Part shown: positions 8,050-18,029 of the stretch, piece by piece
How the letters are laid out: every line of letters begins with the position of its first letter
How positions within the stretch are numbered: position 1 is the stretch's first letter
From: Plantago elongata
Taxonomy: Eukaryota > Streptophyta > Magnoliopsida > Lamiales > Plantaginaceae
Assembly (NCBI GenBank): GCA_036897095.1
Contig: JAYMSP010002472.1
Span: 1-24,101, forward strand
Length of the DNA stretch: 24,101 bases
Direction: 5' to 3'
Translations under genes and position numbers: made by a program
Notes under the pieces: model-generated
The model's database searches: none
The model's input: the letters and a program-made list of their open reading frames with translations, nothing else
What the model was told of the DNA's origin: nothing

Positions 8050-11000
8050 TCACTTTGAACCATACGGTGAACGTTCCTTGAGCAATTCAACAACTCTTCT
8101 CATGGAGGGCCTGCTGGCAGGTGACTCTGAAGTGCATGACAATGCCACTTTCAAAACCTTCTCCAACTCAGAATATATGACAGATGCCTTCATCCTAGGG
8201 TCTAACAACCGATTCAAGAAGGAGACGTCTATACTTCCCATAGGGTCATTACATTCTGGTTCGGCAGATGACAATGCAACTTCAGTGATCCACTGTACAA
8301 TGTTCTTGTTCTCCCCGAATGATGGATCATTTGGTCTTTTACCAGTAATTAGTTCCAATAACACGACTCCAAAGCTATAGACATCGCTCTTCTCTGTGAC
8401 ATTCATGGTATATCCATATTCTGCAACATTTATCAAACAAGATTGTTAAATATTAGCAGTAAGAAATCTTGCATTAAAAATTAGCTATGAGGTAATGAAC
8501 AAACAACTCACCGGGTGCAATATAGCCAAAAGAACCAGCAACACGGGACATGGCTTGATCACCTTCCAAGTCGTCTCGCTTCAAAATCTTAGCTAAGCCA
8601 AAATCGGCAACCTTGGGCTTGAACTCTTCGTCCAACAATATGTTGTTCGACTTAATATCTCTGTGCACAATTCCAGGCACACAGTCATGGTGCAAATAGG
8701 CCAAACCGTGAGCTGCCCCAATGGCAATGGCATACCTCGTTGGCCAGTCCAGGACGACACATGTTTTTTCTCCATGTAAAACATCTCCCAAACTCCCATT
8801 CTCCATGTAATCATACACCAGCACCCGAAAATCATCACCAACACAACTAAACAGCAATCTTACGATGTTACCATGTCGAATTCTAGACAATGCTTCAACC
8901 TCTGATTGGAATACATCCTCTGACTCTGCCGGCGTTTTGGTCTCCCAAAGCCGCTTAGCTGCCACAGATTGCCCAGTCTTCAAACTGATCCGGTAAACCT
9001 GGCCCGACCCACCAGACCCGATAATATTCTTATCAATCAATGAGGCCACAACATCTTCCTCATCAAACCATACGCGTTGGAATGACATTATTTTCCACGA
9101 ATGCTTGTTCTTGCTACTGAAAATGAACTTTCTGGTCTTGATGCAGAGCCAAGCAAGTGACAGGATAAGGACTACTGAAAGAACAGACAGAACCACCACC
9201 AGTACCCAACTCACAGGTTTGGATCTTGAGCATGAAGGAAGTTGTTTCAGATTTGGACTACACAAATCCGGATTACCTATCAAACTCGAAACAAAAAAGT
9301 TAGTATCGAAACCAATTGGCACCCTCCCTTGAAGTCTGTTACTGGAAACGTTGAACTCATTGAGCTTGAGTTTAGTCAACTCCTCAGGAATCACTCCTGA
9401 AAGCGAATTTTTCGAAAGATCCAAGTAATTTAACACTGGTAAACTCCCAAGCCCAGCTGGAATCCCACTGGAAAATCTGTTATCTGATAAGTCCAACTGT
9501 GTTAATTCCTTCCAAGCACCAACATTTTGGGGAATTTCACCACTGAAGTCATTTCCCTGAATGAGAAGTTCCTGTAACATTGTTAACTTATTAACACATC
9601 CAGGCAATTCACCCGAAAAACGATTCCCACTCAAATCCACCCTTTTCAACTCTACCAAATCACAGAACTCAACCGGCAATTTCCCAGAAAAGCTATTCCC
9701 AGAGATCAGAAGCTGTTCTAGTCCCTTTGCACGCGAAATGGAAGGCGGAAAGAACCCTTCCAACCTATTGTTCGTCAGCTCAACAAGTTGAAGACCATCA
9801 AAACTCAAGAACCCCTCAGGCACTGCTCCAGACAAATCATTTCCTTGCAGCCGAACATACGTCAAATTCGTACACTCACCATACGAATCCGGTATACGCC
9901 CCGAAAACCTGTTCTCGAAAAGGATCAAACGCTGAAGATTATTCCCGTGACACAAGTCCTTCGGCAACAAACCTTCCAAGTTATTCGAAGAGACATCAAT
10001 CTCTTCCAAACCCGAGTTCAAACCCAAAGACACCGGTAAAGTTCCCGATAAGTTATTGTTAAACAGCATCAGATTATTCAATCTGGTGTTCAAACCCAAA
10101 ACACTCGGAATCTGACCTTCCAAATGATTGTCATTCAGATGCAAAGACACCACGCTCAAACCTGCTAAACTCTCAGGTATTCTACCAGTCAGGCTATTTG
10201 AAGACGCATCGAAATTCGTCAACACCGTAAGGTTCGAAAACACATCCGGCAGCTCACCGGATAGGTTGTTGAAATACAGTTCCATCTGCTCCACATTGAT
10301 CAACCGGCCAATACTCGCCGGAATCCTTCCGGTGAGGTTATTGTACGATAAATCAATGCTAGTAATCGACGTAAGGTTCCCGATCGAGGCAGGTATTTCC
10401 CCAACCAGGTTCGAGTACGAAGCGACCAAAATTTCGAGGTTGCTCAGCCGGCCAATGTTCTCCGGCAACGGACTCGGTTCGAAAGGGTTCAAGGCGAGTA
10501 CAAGCTGAGTCAACTGAGTCAACTCGATCAGAAACTCGGGGATCGAACCATTGAGCAAATTCGAACCAATTGACAGAATCTGTAGGTTTTTCAGGTTCAC
10601 GAAACTGCTCGGAATTTCGCCGGAGAAATTGTTCATGGAGAAATCCAATTGGGTGAGGTTGAGAAACTGGACGGAGAAATCCGGCAAGTTTCCGACGAAG
10701 CTGTTGGTTGAGAGCGTTAGCGTCTCGAGATGAGAACAGAGTGAGATTGAATCGGAGGTGATTTGGCCGCCGATGTAGTTGTTGGTCAAGTCAAGGTCTC
10801 GGAGTGATGAAATGCGGCAGAAATCGGCCGGAAAGGTGCCGGTGAGGTTGAGTTCGGTGAGGGAGATTGATACGACGTCGTTTTGGGAGTTGCAGGTGAT
10901 TCCGGTCCAGTTGCAGGGAGCGTTTGGGGAGGAAAGGATCCAGTTGTCGAGCTGTCGGTCAGGGTCGTGGAGGTGGGTTGTTTTGACTTGGAGGAGTATC

Positions 11001-11086
11001 GCAGCGTCTCTGTTTGATGAAATGCCGAAGTGAAAGAACGAAGTGAAGAGTAGAAGAAGAAGAAGCTCATGTCTGTGAGAAATCAT
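8050..11086 (-). CDS. HSL2: LRR receptor-like kinase, HAESA-LIKE 2 type
   Basis: The 981-residue plasma-membrane receptor kinase is encoded by exons 11086-8512 and 8420-8050. The 91-bp intron (donor CCCG|GTGAGT, acceptor TTGCAG) splits the Glu codon of the kinase APE motif. Order of parts: signal peptide (about 1-23); LRR N-cap with the paired cysteines CNWTGITC (58-65); about 20 LRRs (about 75-600) of the NxLSGxIP type; C-cap Cys pair ([12 protein letters not shown]); transmembrane helix (about 627-650); Ser/Thr kinase. The kinase has G-loop GSGGSG (690-695), Lys711, HRD 808-810, DFG 828-830 and APE 857-859, so it is an RD kinase with every catalytic residue I looked for. Length and sequence fit the HAESA/HSL clade, closest from memory to Arabidopsis HSL2, a receptor for IDA/IDL peptides working with SERK co-receptors in organ abscission and lateral root emergence. 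The single kinase-domain intron fits the clade. The ATG at 11084-11086 gives the proper signal peptide. HSL1 is a less likely alternative. Confidence 0.95.
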
Positions 11087-11469
11087 TGTTTTGTTTCGAG
11101 TGAGAGTGAGAAAGGTGTTGTCAGTTGTTGGATTTACATAGGGAGTGATCGATTTTGTTTAGTGGTGGTTGTTTGGACTGACAGTGCTGAAAGTGAGAAG
11201 AAGGTTGGAACTGTGGAAGAGAAGGGGAGAAGAAGACAAAGAGACAGAGATGGAGTTGAAGTAACAGAGTAGATAGTGTACAAGTGGAGCTTCTGCTTGA
11301 ATGGAAAATTAAGCTCAATGGGGCCTCGAGAGTTTGTTTTATGCACACCGAGGACAAGACTACTTAATTTAAGGGCGTCAGCTTGGAACTAATTTTGTAA
11401 TCATCTTGCAACTAAATTTCTTTTTTGTTCACCTGTTGTGAACGTTTTACAAGCTATTCAAATGGCAAA
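11087..11469 (-). promoter_or_regulatory. 5' UTR and promoter region of the HSL2-like gene
   Basis: On the minus strand the first 200 bases upstream of the ATG are CT-rich (runs such as CTTCTTCTCCCCTTCTC near 11220-11240), typical of a plant 5' leader. A weak TATA-like GCATAAAACA lies at about 11335-11344. No intron signal is needed. Short frames on both strands here are low-complexity and unsupported. Confidence 0.35.
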
Positions 11470-12450
11470 ACTTTCACATAGCTAATTATTGGGAGTGGTC
11501 ATCCACCTGGTTTTGCACCACGGCTGCTCCCGGAATCAGCCCTCCCACGGTTGATTCTGAGAGCACACCTGCCCAATGTCTGGGAGCCTCGTTGAGGTCC
11601 TTTTTAAAAGAAAATAATTTATAAAGTAATAAATTAACGATGAAGATCTTGCTCTCAAATTAATTTATAAAGTGTTTCAAAACTTACGTACAGTGATGAT
11701 GAGGATCTTGCTCTCAACAAGATCTTTATGTCATTGAGCGAGGATGCAACGAAATCCACCAACCGCATGTACGCTAAAATGTTTGTGGAACCGAAGAAAA
11801 TCTGGGATAAAAACCTTCGAGATGGCCATCCTCTTACCGATCTCACACCTCGAATTGTAGCATCACTACGTGGTAGATGGACTCGTATGAAGGAAGATGT
11901 TAACCACTTTGTCTTCGCTTATGATGATGAGGAAAGAAGTGTTGGAGATGTTAACCTCAAGATGTCTCCGCTTACAATCAAGATGATGTTGTAAGTTTGG
12001 CCAAAAAGCTACACACACAGATGTGGGGAGGTAAGTTTTAAAATTTTCATTGTTGGGAAGCAATGAGGCACTGCAATGACAATCTCACATGAATTTCACT
12101 AGTTCAACCGGGGTGAAATCTTACAGGACGCAACCTCGGGCATGTGGTGAATCAGCTAGTGATGCTGTCAATGTTAAAGTTCGTGGTGGGAGCGGTACCA
12201 AACATGATTTTATAAGAAGGGGGTTTCTAGTGGAAACTCTATTATGGACGGTTTGAATGAATCCTTCCAAGGAACGAATACAATTCTTAAGAGGTTGAGC
12301 CAAAAATGAAGAAGAAGAAAGAAAGCAAGCTGAGGCGAGGATAAGTTTGAGAAGAGGAAACTTGAAATGATGCAATTTAAGGTGGAGACGAAGTCTGAAG
12401 ATGCGGGAATACTTGCTTAGAGTCAATATCAAGCTTCCACATTGGGGCAA
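11470..12450 (+). pseudogene. Decayed PIF/Harbinger ORF1-like (Myb/SANT and NAM-associated) gene
   Basis: Translated fragments keep the order of plant PIF/Harbinger ORF1 proteins and the related host NAM-associated proteins. Around 11683-11800 there is DEDLALNKIFMSLSEDAT with a following NR. At 11810-11930, WDKNLRDGHPLTDLTPR is followed by SLRGRWTRMKEDVNHFVFAY, matching the usual W...R...SL..RW..I...V.KF pattern. A later LAKKLHTQMWGGKF...HCWEAMRH stretch (about 11995-12080) matches the ...A..LY...F.F.HCW..LR. segment. A basic, Met/Lys-rich tail (LSQKMKKKKES, then KFEKRKLEMMQFKVETK) lies at about 12290-12400. Frames shift several times and stops interrupt (for example 11992-11994). The longest intact piece is 11728-11994. 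Proline-rich text at 11490-11580 may be the N-terminal part. No DDE transposase is visible nearby. Confidence 0.5.
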
Positions 12451-12480
12451 GTACCAAATGATGATCGACAAAGAAAGTTT

Positions 12481-12732
12481 GGGCTGATTGGAGTAGCATC
12501 CAAATGCTCATTTGGATGCTACTTGGTGATTTTGTGTTTGTCATGGCATTTAAATGCCGAAGATTGAAATGGCTCTACAGTAGCAACATTTTTCTCTACC
12601 TATATAACAAACCTATAATACCCTATCCAATTACAATTCTATACCAAACACAATTTTAACAATCCCACTACAATTCCGATCACTATTCAGGCATTTAAAT
12701 CGGGGCATTTAAGTCGCATGCCAATCAGTCCC
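12481..12732. mobile_element. Tourist-like MITE, about 252 bp
   Basis: The ends are imperfect inverted repeats: GGGCTGATTGG at 12481 and CCAATCAGTCCC ending at 12732. The flanks are TTT (left) and TTA (right), compatible with a decayed 3-bp TWA target site of PIF/Harbinger elements. The interior has no coding frame and holds a perfect subterminal hairpin plus repeated GGCATTTAAAT-type words. It lies about 30 bases after the Harbinger ORF1-like remnant, which may be coincidental. Confidence 0.6.
12492..12523. repeat. Perfect 14-bp-arm hairpin in the MITE
   Basis: The left arm AGTAGCATCCAAAT (12492-12505), 4-nt loop GCTC, and right arm ATTTGGATGCTACT (12510-12523) pair without mismatch. It sits just inside the MITE terminal repeat. 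Confidence 0.85.
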
Positions 12733-13019
12733 TTAGTATTTTTTATCAATCACCATAAGACTTATCTTAGTACAAAAAGGTGACTAGTACTTTTAGTTTA
12801 CTTGAACATTGTAAAGAGGAAATCAGTTAGTATGTTAGTCTAGTAAAACTTGTATTAGTATTATTAGGTTTATGTATTTAATTTTATATTTTAGGGAAGG
12901 CGTTGAAGAAGGATCCTAGCAATGGATTTTAATTGAAGATTGAAAACTAAAGATTGCACAAGGTTTATGAAGACTAAAGGGTTAAGTCTACTCAGATAGA
13001 CTATGGTCAGGGATCATTT
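12733..13019. other. Intergenic, nothing recognised
   Basis: AT-rich DNA between the MITE and the Copia LTR region. No frame, repeat or terminal motif could be supported. The true 5' border of the Copia LTR may lie within or beyond this stretch. Confidence 0.3.
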
Positions 13020-13687
13020 TGTATAGTGTATTATTTCCACAAAACAGGTCTCGGAACATATGACATCATTGAGTATTGGAGCATGCTAGCTCTCAAATAG
13101 CCTCATGTGTCCGTTGAGACTACATGACAAGAAATAGTACAATGCATAAATTACACCAGCTGAAATATCGCTATGTGTATAAGTCCCCTCTGAAAAATGA
13201 GAATGGGACTTCTGAGTACTTATTTCGAGATATAAACGGCTTGAATTTTGAGTATGTATAATGGATACTATTCAAACGACTCTCATATTCATCTATAAAT
13301 ACCACCACTTAAAAGCTGAGAAATACACACACGAACTACACTCATATCTACTTTCAAGCAAGTATCCTCGCAAGCATCTTACAGTCATTCTCCAAGCTTA
13401 CTGTTGCGACCAAAAGCTAGAAGAATCACTAGTAGTTCCAAGTGTCTTGAACCTATAACAAGATATTTTTATTCGTGAAAGAGTTGAACTCTCAAATACC
13501 TTTATAATTAAAGCTCATTCTCCAGAATGGGTACCAATTACTTAGGCCAGTAAAAGAGAAGCAACAATACATTGTACAAGTATATCAAGTAGTTCTATCT
13601 CTTCAAAGCTCTCTGTAAACATAACTGAAAAGTTATATGAGAAGCTTTCCTGACAATCAACTTATAACCAACACCATCAAGGCGTGT

Positions 13688-13790
13688 AGTACATGAAGTA
13701 CTTGATTAGAAAATCAAGGAATAGCTCCAAGGTTATCTTGAGTACATGAAGTAGTTGGCTCGAGAAGCTAGGGAACAACTCATGAGGAAC
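13688..13790 (+). repeat. Imperfect 53-bp direct repeat in the Copia LTR region
   Basis: AGTACATGAAGTA occurs at 13688 and again at 13741, followed by partly matching text (TTG..AGAA..AAGGAATAGCTC against TTG..GAAGCTAGGGAACAACTC). The 53-bp spacing suggests an old tandem duplication in the LTR. Confidence 0.5.
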
Positions 13791-13976
13791 ATTTTGTTCG
13801 GAACAATTTGTTTGTAGGGTCTTAGAATAGGATTATTGTAAGGAGAACTCAATTACATGTTCTAGTGAATTCCAGGTCTCTGAAAGGCCAAAGTGGATTA
13901 GTTGGAGGATTACGCCACCTCGAGTACCATTATACTTGATGTGTTATTTACTTACTTGTATTTATCTTTCAAGCAT

Positions 13977-13978
<2 letters not shown>

Positions 13979-14015
<37 letters not shown>
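13979..14015 (+). repeat. (CA)n microsatellite, about 18 units
   Basis: An uninterrupted CA dinucleotide run lies within the Copia LTR region. It makes an open frame read as Thr-His repeats, which is not a gene. It is likely length-variable between individuals. Confidence 0.95.
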
Positions 14016-14017
<2 letters not shown>

Positions 14018-14173
14018 AATTACTGCAAAACACAAACTCATTTATATATCGCAAAGTCTTCCACTCTCAGAATTGAAATGTTAGAAACCCTCCAGTTTCT
14101 GTAAAATAGTGTTTATCGACAAAATTTTGAAAAGACTATTCATCCCCCTAGTCTTTTACTTTGCACCAACAAG

Positions 14174-14185
14174 TGGTATCAGAGC
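14174..14185 (+). other. Retrotransposon primer-binding site (initiator Met tRNA)
   Basis: TGGTATCAGAGC is the complement of the 3' end of plant initiator methionine tRNA, the usual primer for plant LTR elements. It begins two bases after the LTR ends in CA at 14171. Confidence 0.85.
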
Positions 14186-14287
14186 AGGAGGTTCCCAAGC
14201 CTTATGCACTGAACCTCGATCCCCCAAATAGGTAAAGGTTTTTGTCGCTTTCCGAGAACGTTTTAATTTGTGTGTAAGTGTGCAGGT

Positions 14288-14640
14288 ATGTCTCTGAGAT
14301 GCTCCAGTTCTTAAGCCCGAAAATTATGAGAAATGGAAGAAAAACATGATGCTGCATATGGAAGCCATCAGTGATGAGATGATCTATACATCCAGAAAGG
14401 ACGAATTAAAATCAGACAACTGAAACAAGCCATTCTGATGGTCGAAGAACCACTGACAAGGATGCTGAAGGTATTGACACTTCCACTAGTGATAGTGGTC
14501 GTGTTGCTACTGGTCATGTTGAATACGAAGACAAGCCTCGTGAACTCTAGACATCAGAAGATGTCAAGAGACATATGTTGGATGGTCAAGCTCGTGACAT
14601 CATCATTCGATCCACACCTAAGCGTATACAGTGTAAATTA
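14288..14640 (+). pseudogene. Copia gag remnant
   Basis: The frame starting at 14301 gives APVLKPENYEKWKKNMMLHM followed by EAISDEM. This resembles the start of plant Copia gag, where a (L/F)xxxNYxxWKxxM motif opens the domain. The ATG at 14288 is out of frame with it, and a TGA at 14421-14423 ends it. A second piece around 14550-14635 (SEDVKRHMLDGQARDIII type) resembles the next gag segment but lies in another frame. The protein is therefore broken at least twice. Confidence 0.6.
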
Positions 14641-15075
14641 TGGTTTGCTAAAATGTGAAAATTATCTGGCAAATAATTAAAGAAATTTATGTTGACGCTA
14701 AGAAAATGAAGAAAAATTTGTTGTGTGTTATCATAATTATCTTATATCTAGGGAGACACAAGCAACCTTGTTACTCTGGAAATGAACTTTTTATTCTGAT
14801 CTTAATTGCTTGTTTCATCTGGAAATTGAACTGAGCCTCAGTTAATGTTATCTTTTTATAATTCTTTTATGTGGGATTGAATTGATCAATAAGCTTAGTT
14901 TGAAGACCATTTTTTAAATTTTAATTTTGGGCTACTTGTCGCTTACTTTGACACTGTTTTACTTTCTTGTGTGCCATTGGTCAGATGAGAGAGACACTCC
15001 TGTATCAATTTACTTGTGGTTTTTTTTCTTCCCTTTAATCGTGGTTAATAAAATTGTCAACTTTGTCGTGGACAT
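14641..15075. other. Intergenic, nothing recognised
   Basis: AT-rich sequence between the broken gag and the first of the paired MITEs. No supported frame or terminal repeat. Confidence 0.35.
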
Positions 15076-15078
15076 TTA

Positions 15079-15237
15079 GTAGCTGTTTGGATGGACATTT
15101 GAGTGGATATTTGGATGGATTTTGGTGAAAATTATGTTTGGATGGACATTTGAGTGGTGTATTTTAAGTGTATTTTAGACCAAATCACTGTTCATCGAGC
15201 CAAATAGAGGTATTCAAATATCGAGCCAAACACCCCC
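15079..15237 (-). mobile_element. MITE, copy 1 (PIF/Harbinger Tourist-like, 159 bp)
   Basis: TTA target duplications flank the element (15076-15078 and 15238-15240). The ends are GTAGCTGTTTGG and CCAAACACCCCC, imperfect inverted repeats sharing CTGTTTGG/TGTTTGG. It is internally repetitive (TTTGGATGGACATTTGAGTGG twice) and non-coding. Its reverse complement matches copy 2 at 16280-16437 along the whole length. The TTA duplication favours PIF/Harbinger over hAT, whose sites are 8 bp. Confidence 0.75.
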
Positions 15238-15239
15238 TT

Positions 15240-16279
15240 AGTTCATTATAGTCATGTAGATGTGTTAATTTTCGACAATCTGTCATTATATTGGCAAGAT
15301 GCATGTTACCTTCACTTTTGTGACCTGTATATGCTCAAAGACTACACCATACTGTTCATGAATTGCATTTGCCCTGTATAATTGTATGTTCCAATTGTTT
15401 GGTCAGGGTGTAATTTCGTTCTGAAAAAATGTATTTACTCTAATTCAAGTGAAGGGACAATTGTATTATTCTGAAGGACTATCAATTCGTTTCATTGTTA
15501 AATTATTTTACTAATTAGTATGATGCTTGTTTCGTTTGTACGTTTGTATTATATAATACTTATAATTTAATGTTAAATTATGTATACCGTACTAATATGA
15601 TGCTCGCTAAATGATGCTTGCAGTACTAATATATGTTTTTTTCTCATTTGATACTTATATCATACGATGCTTGTAATGTAATGTTGAATAATGCTTGCAG
15701 TACTAATATAATGCTTGTTTTCTATTGATGAAGTTTATAATATAATATTAAATGATGCTAGTAATTAAATTTAGAAAAAGATGCTTGGAGATGATACTAA
15801 ATGTTAAAATTTTGTAGAAAAAATTTAAAAATTGAAATAAAGATGCTTGCATAATTGGAATAATGATAGCTTTTAAAATTGAAATAATGATGCTTGTAAA
15901 ATTGAAAAAAAAAAATGCTTGAAGATAGATCTTAATAAACTATAAAAAAGATAACTTGGCTGAATGATTTGATGATGCTTGAATATTTTTACTTTATTCA
16001 CTATTCTAACGTAACAAAATCTAAACAAATTTTTTAGTTAATTGTAGATTTATTTTGATTATTAAATATACAGTACCTTTAGTATTTAGTTTGAGGATAT
16101 ATTTGAAATTGAATATGTAAATACTAATTCGTAGGAAATTTTTTATCAGTAAAGTAGATATGGGATATATTTGAAATTGAATATATAGATATTTAATTTT
16201 TTATATATCAATAAAGTAAAGATTTGAGGATGACACTAATTCGTAATTGTCTAAGAAAAATTTTAGTTCTAGATAAATA
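15240..16279. other. AT-rich spacer between the inverted MITEs
   Basis: About 1.04 kb of strongly AT-rich DNA with no coding frame. It carries the ATGCTTG-rich block listed separately, and a later stretch with repeated GGATATATTTGAAATTGAATAT (near 16094 and 16152). Confidence 0.5.
15523..15981 (+). repeat. Dispersed ATGCTTG motif cluster, ten copies
   Basis: ATGCTTG occurs exactly at 15523, 15614, 15667, 15691, 15711, 15781, 15843, 15890, 15915 and 15975, usually preceded by G or A. Near-variants (GATGCTCG, GATGCTAG) occur between them. Two copies share the longer context ATGCTTGCAGTACTAATATA. Spacing is irregular, so this is not a simple satellite. It may be an expanded internal region of a mobile element. 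Confidence 0.7.
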
Positions 16280-16437
16280 GGGGGTGTTTGGATGGGGATT
16301 TGAATACCTCTATTTGACTCGATGAACAGTGATTTGACCTAAAATATACTTAAAATACCCCACTTAAATGTACATCCAAACACAATTTTCACCAAAATCC
16401 ATTTAAATGCCCACTCAAATGTTCATCAAACAGCCAC
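16280..16437 (+). mobile_element. MITE, copy 2 (inverted relative to copy 1, 158 bp)
   Basis: It runs GGGGGTGTTTGGATGG to CAAACAGCCAC and matches the reverse complement of 15079-15237 throughout, including GAATACCTCTATTTG and GATGAACAGTGATTTG. The flanks (ATA left, TAG right) do not give a clean target duplication, so it is probably the more decayed or rearranged copy. Confidence 0.7.
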
Positions 16438-17756
16438 TAGAATATTGAGGATGTTAGGTAGTAGTTTGGTTGACCAAGTGTGTTCTCTTGGGAGTTTGGT
16501 GTGGGACAATGACTGTGTACCATAATGCTAAGAACATGTGATAGTATGGTAACAAAACACTTTTTTGTTTGTGGCCGTGTTCATGTAATACGGAGTTGTG
16601 CTTGTGATCTCTTACATTGTGGTCAATTTGAAACAGAACTTGCTGCTGAAAAAATAATAATAAGACTTCAACTTGTTTAATCAGGAACAGTGGCTTATCA
16701 GTTCGAATAAATGGGTGTCATCTCTCCTTCAGCTGTGAGATTGTACACTGAACACATTTTTGTTATGTTGAACGGCTGCTCTATGATATGTTGTTTGTTG
16801 TTTGCTTATAAATTTGTTATATTTCTGTCCTTACATCTTCTAAGTTTACTATGGAAACATTTTGATCACTGGGTGTTTGGTAGTGGTATGATTCTCGCTT
16901 TTTAGAGAGGTTGCAAGTTTGATTATTGCAACACCCATGCACTATTACAATGTGTAGGAGGCATAATTTTATCTTGCACTATTCTGCAGTTGAGATAATT
17001 GATGCGTGAGTACTATAAATGATTAGAATAATGTGAAAATTTATATTATAATTATAAGTTTATTATAAGACAGTAAGTTGTTCAAGTTTGGTACCAAGTG
17101 AAGGGACGAATTTATACTTAATGAATTTTATAATTTACCCTCTCTCAAAGAAGTTTATTGTCAAAAACTAAAAGGAAATATTAATTGTTTGTTATTTTAT
17201 GTTGTAATAGAAGAGAAGATGTAAAAGCTTTTCGGACAAGTCTCATAAAATACTTTTTCACATAAAAATATAAGATAAATATTCAAGTACTCAAAATCCT
17301 TTAAATACATCCAAGAAAACTACTTGGCAGGCAAGATTACTAGTATAATATAAGTAGGAGAGATATATAAATTAAGAGATGCTTTGCATTTTAGGTATGT
17401 GATATGTCATGATGAAAATGGGACAAATAAAAGATGAAGCCGGGAAGATGAGATTGTGACAGAGACAATACTTAATATTAAGGAAAATTTTAATATTAGA
17501 CTATGTTCTCTTCAATTGAAATTTACTGAACTGAAGTGTTATATAACTTTAGAGTTAAATTGACCTGAACTGAATGGAACTGATTCTCAGTTGAGAGAGC
17601 ATAACATTTAGTCCTCTACCTCGAGGTACTCTGAGAATATGGTCGTAACATGAATTGTTTTCCATTTTCATCTAAGTTTTGTATATAAATTATATGCCCA
17701 AAAAATGCAATAAAAAACAGAAAAGCCAAAAATCAGAAAATGTAAAGACATAATGG
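16438..17756. other. Intergenic, no supported gene
   Basis: Mostly AT-rich. A short stretch at 16680-16710 (TTTAATCAG followed by ACAGTGGCTTATCAGTTCGAATAA) looks like an acceptor plus a short terminal exon ending TVAYQFE, but no matching upstream exons were found. The 64-codon frame at 16711-16905 is hydrophobic low-information sequence and is not supported. Confidence 0.35.
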
Positions 17757-17881
17757 AAGCTCGTTTACAAAGCTTTCGTTGAAGTCTGTTTTTGAGTTTC
17801 CATGGGAAGCTCGGTAATAGAGCTTGCATAGAAGCTCTATAACAGAGCTCTCTCCATATTTTTTATAAAGCTTTTCTCCTT
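17757..17881. repeat. 25-bp minisatellite, about five units
   Basis: Units start at 17757, 17782, 17807, 17832 and 17857, exactly 25 bases apart. The clearest are AAGCTCGTTTACAAAGCTT (17757), AAGCTCGGTAATAGAGCTT (17807) and AAGCTCTATAACAGAGCTC (17832). The unit at 17782 (AAGTCTGTTTTTGAGTTTC) is diverged, and the fifth keeps only its second half (AAAGCTTTTCTCC). Each good unit is itself near-palindromic, with AAGCTC facing GAGCTT. Since 25 is not a multiple of three, the open minus-strand frame over it is not evidence of coding. Confidence 0.75.
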
Positions 17882-18029
17882 TAATTTCCACCAAAAATTC
17901 TGGAATCCACTTTAGGACAAAAAACGAATGCCATTTTAAGCTATTTAGACATGGATGGACCAAAATAAAATCGCAGAGTACCTGGAATGAGAGGACCAAT
18001 ATTGAAATTCGGCCATGCATACTATTAGG

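Larger units (their letters stand above)
13020..14640 (+). mobile_element. 5' part of a Ty1/Copia retrotransposon (LTR, PBS, broken gag)
   Basis: A plant primer-binding site for initiator-Met tRNA (TGGTATCAGAGC, 14174-14185) follows an LTR end at 14171 (...GCACCAACA). Upstream sequence holds a TATA box (TCTATAAATACC, about 13290-13302), consistent with the LTR promoter, a (CA)n run and a 53-bp imperfect repeat. Downstream, gag-like peptides occur. The left LTR border is not identified; 13020 is only a working limit. No protease, integrase, reverse transcriptase or second LTR follows, so the element is truncated after about 14640. Confidence 0.65.

Noticed and set aside
8078..11033. Plus-strand frames of 60 to 126 codons over the receptor-kinase gene
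   Set aside because: They are antisense shadows of LRR and kinase codons with no independent similarity or signals.
13902..14084. 60-codon frame with a Thr-His run
   Set aside because: It is created by the (CA)n microsatellite inside the Copia LTR region.
14438..14680. 80-codon frame after the primer-binding site
   Set aside because: It reads the gag remnant in the wrong frame; the gag-like peptides lie in other frames.
16680..16710. Possible terminal exon ending TVAYQFE
   Set aside because: Acceptor-like sequence and a short frame with a stop occur by chance; no upstream exons with compatible phase were found.
13979..17881. Repeats that might suggest a CRISPR array
   Set aside because: None has regular repeats separated by unique spacers; they are a microsatellite, scattered 7-mers and a contiguous minisatellite in plant DNA.
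17733..18020. 95-codon minus-strand frame
   Set aside because: Half of it covers a 25-bp minisatellite whose period is not a multiple of three, and I know no matching protein. I treat it as repeat-derived.
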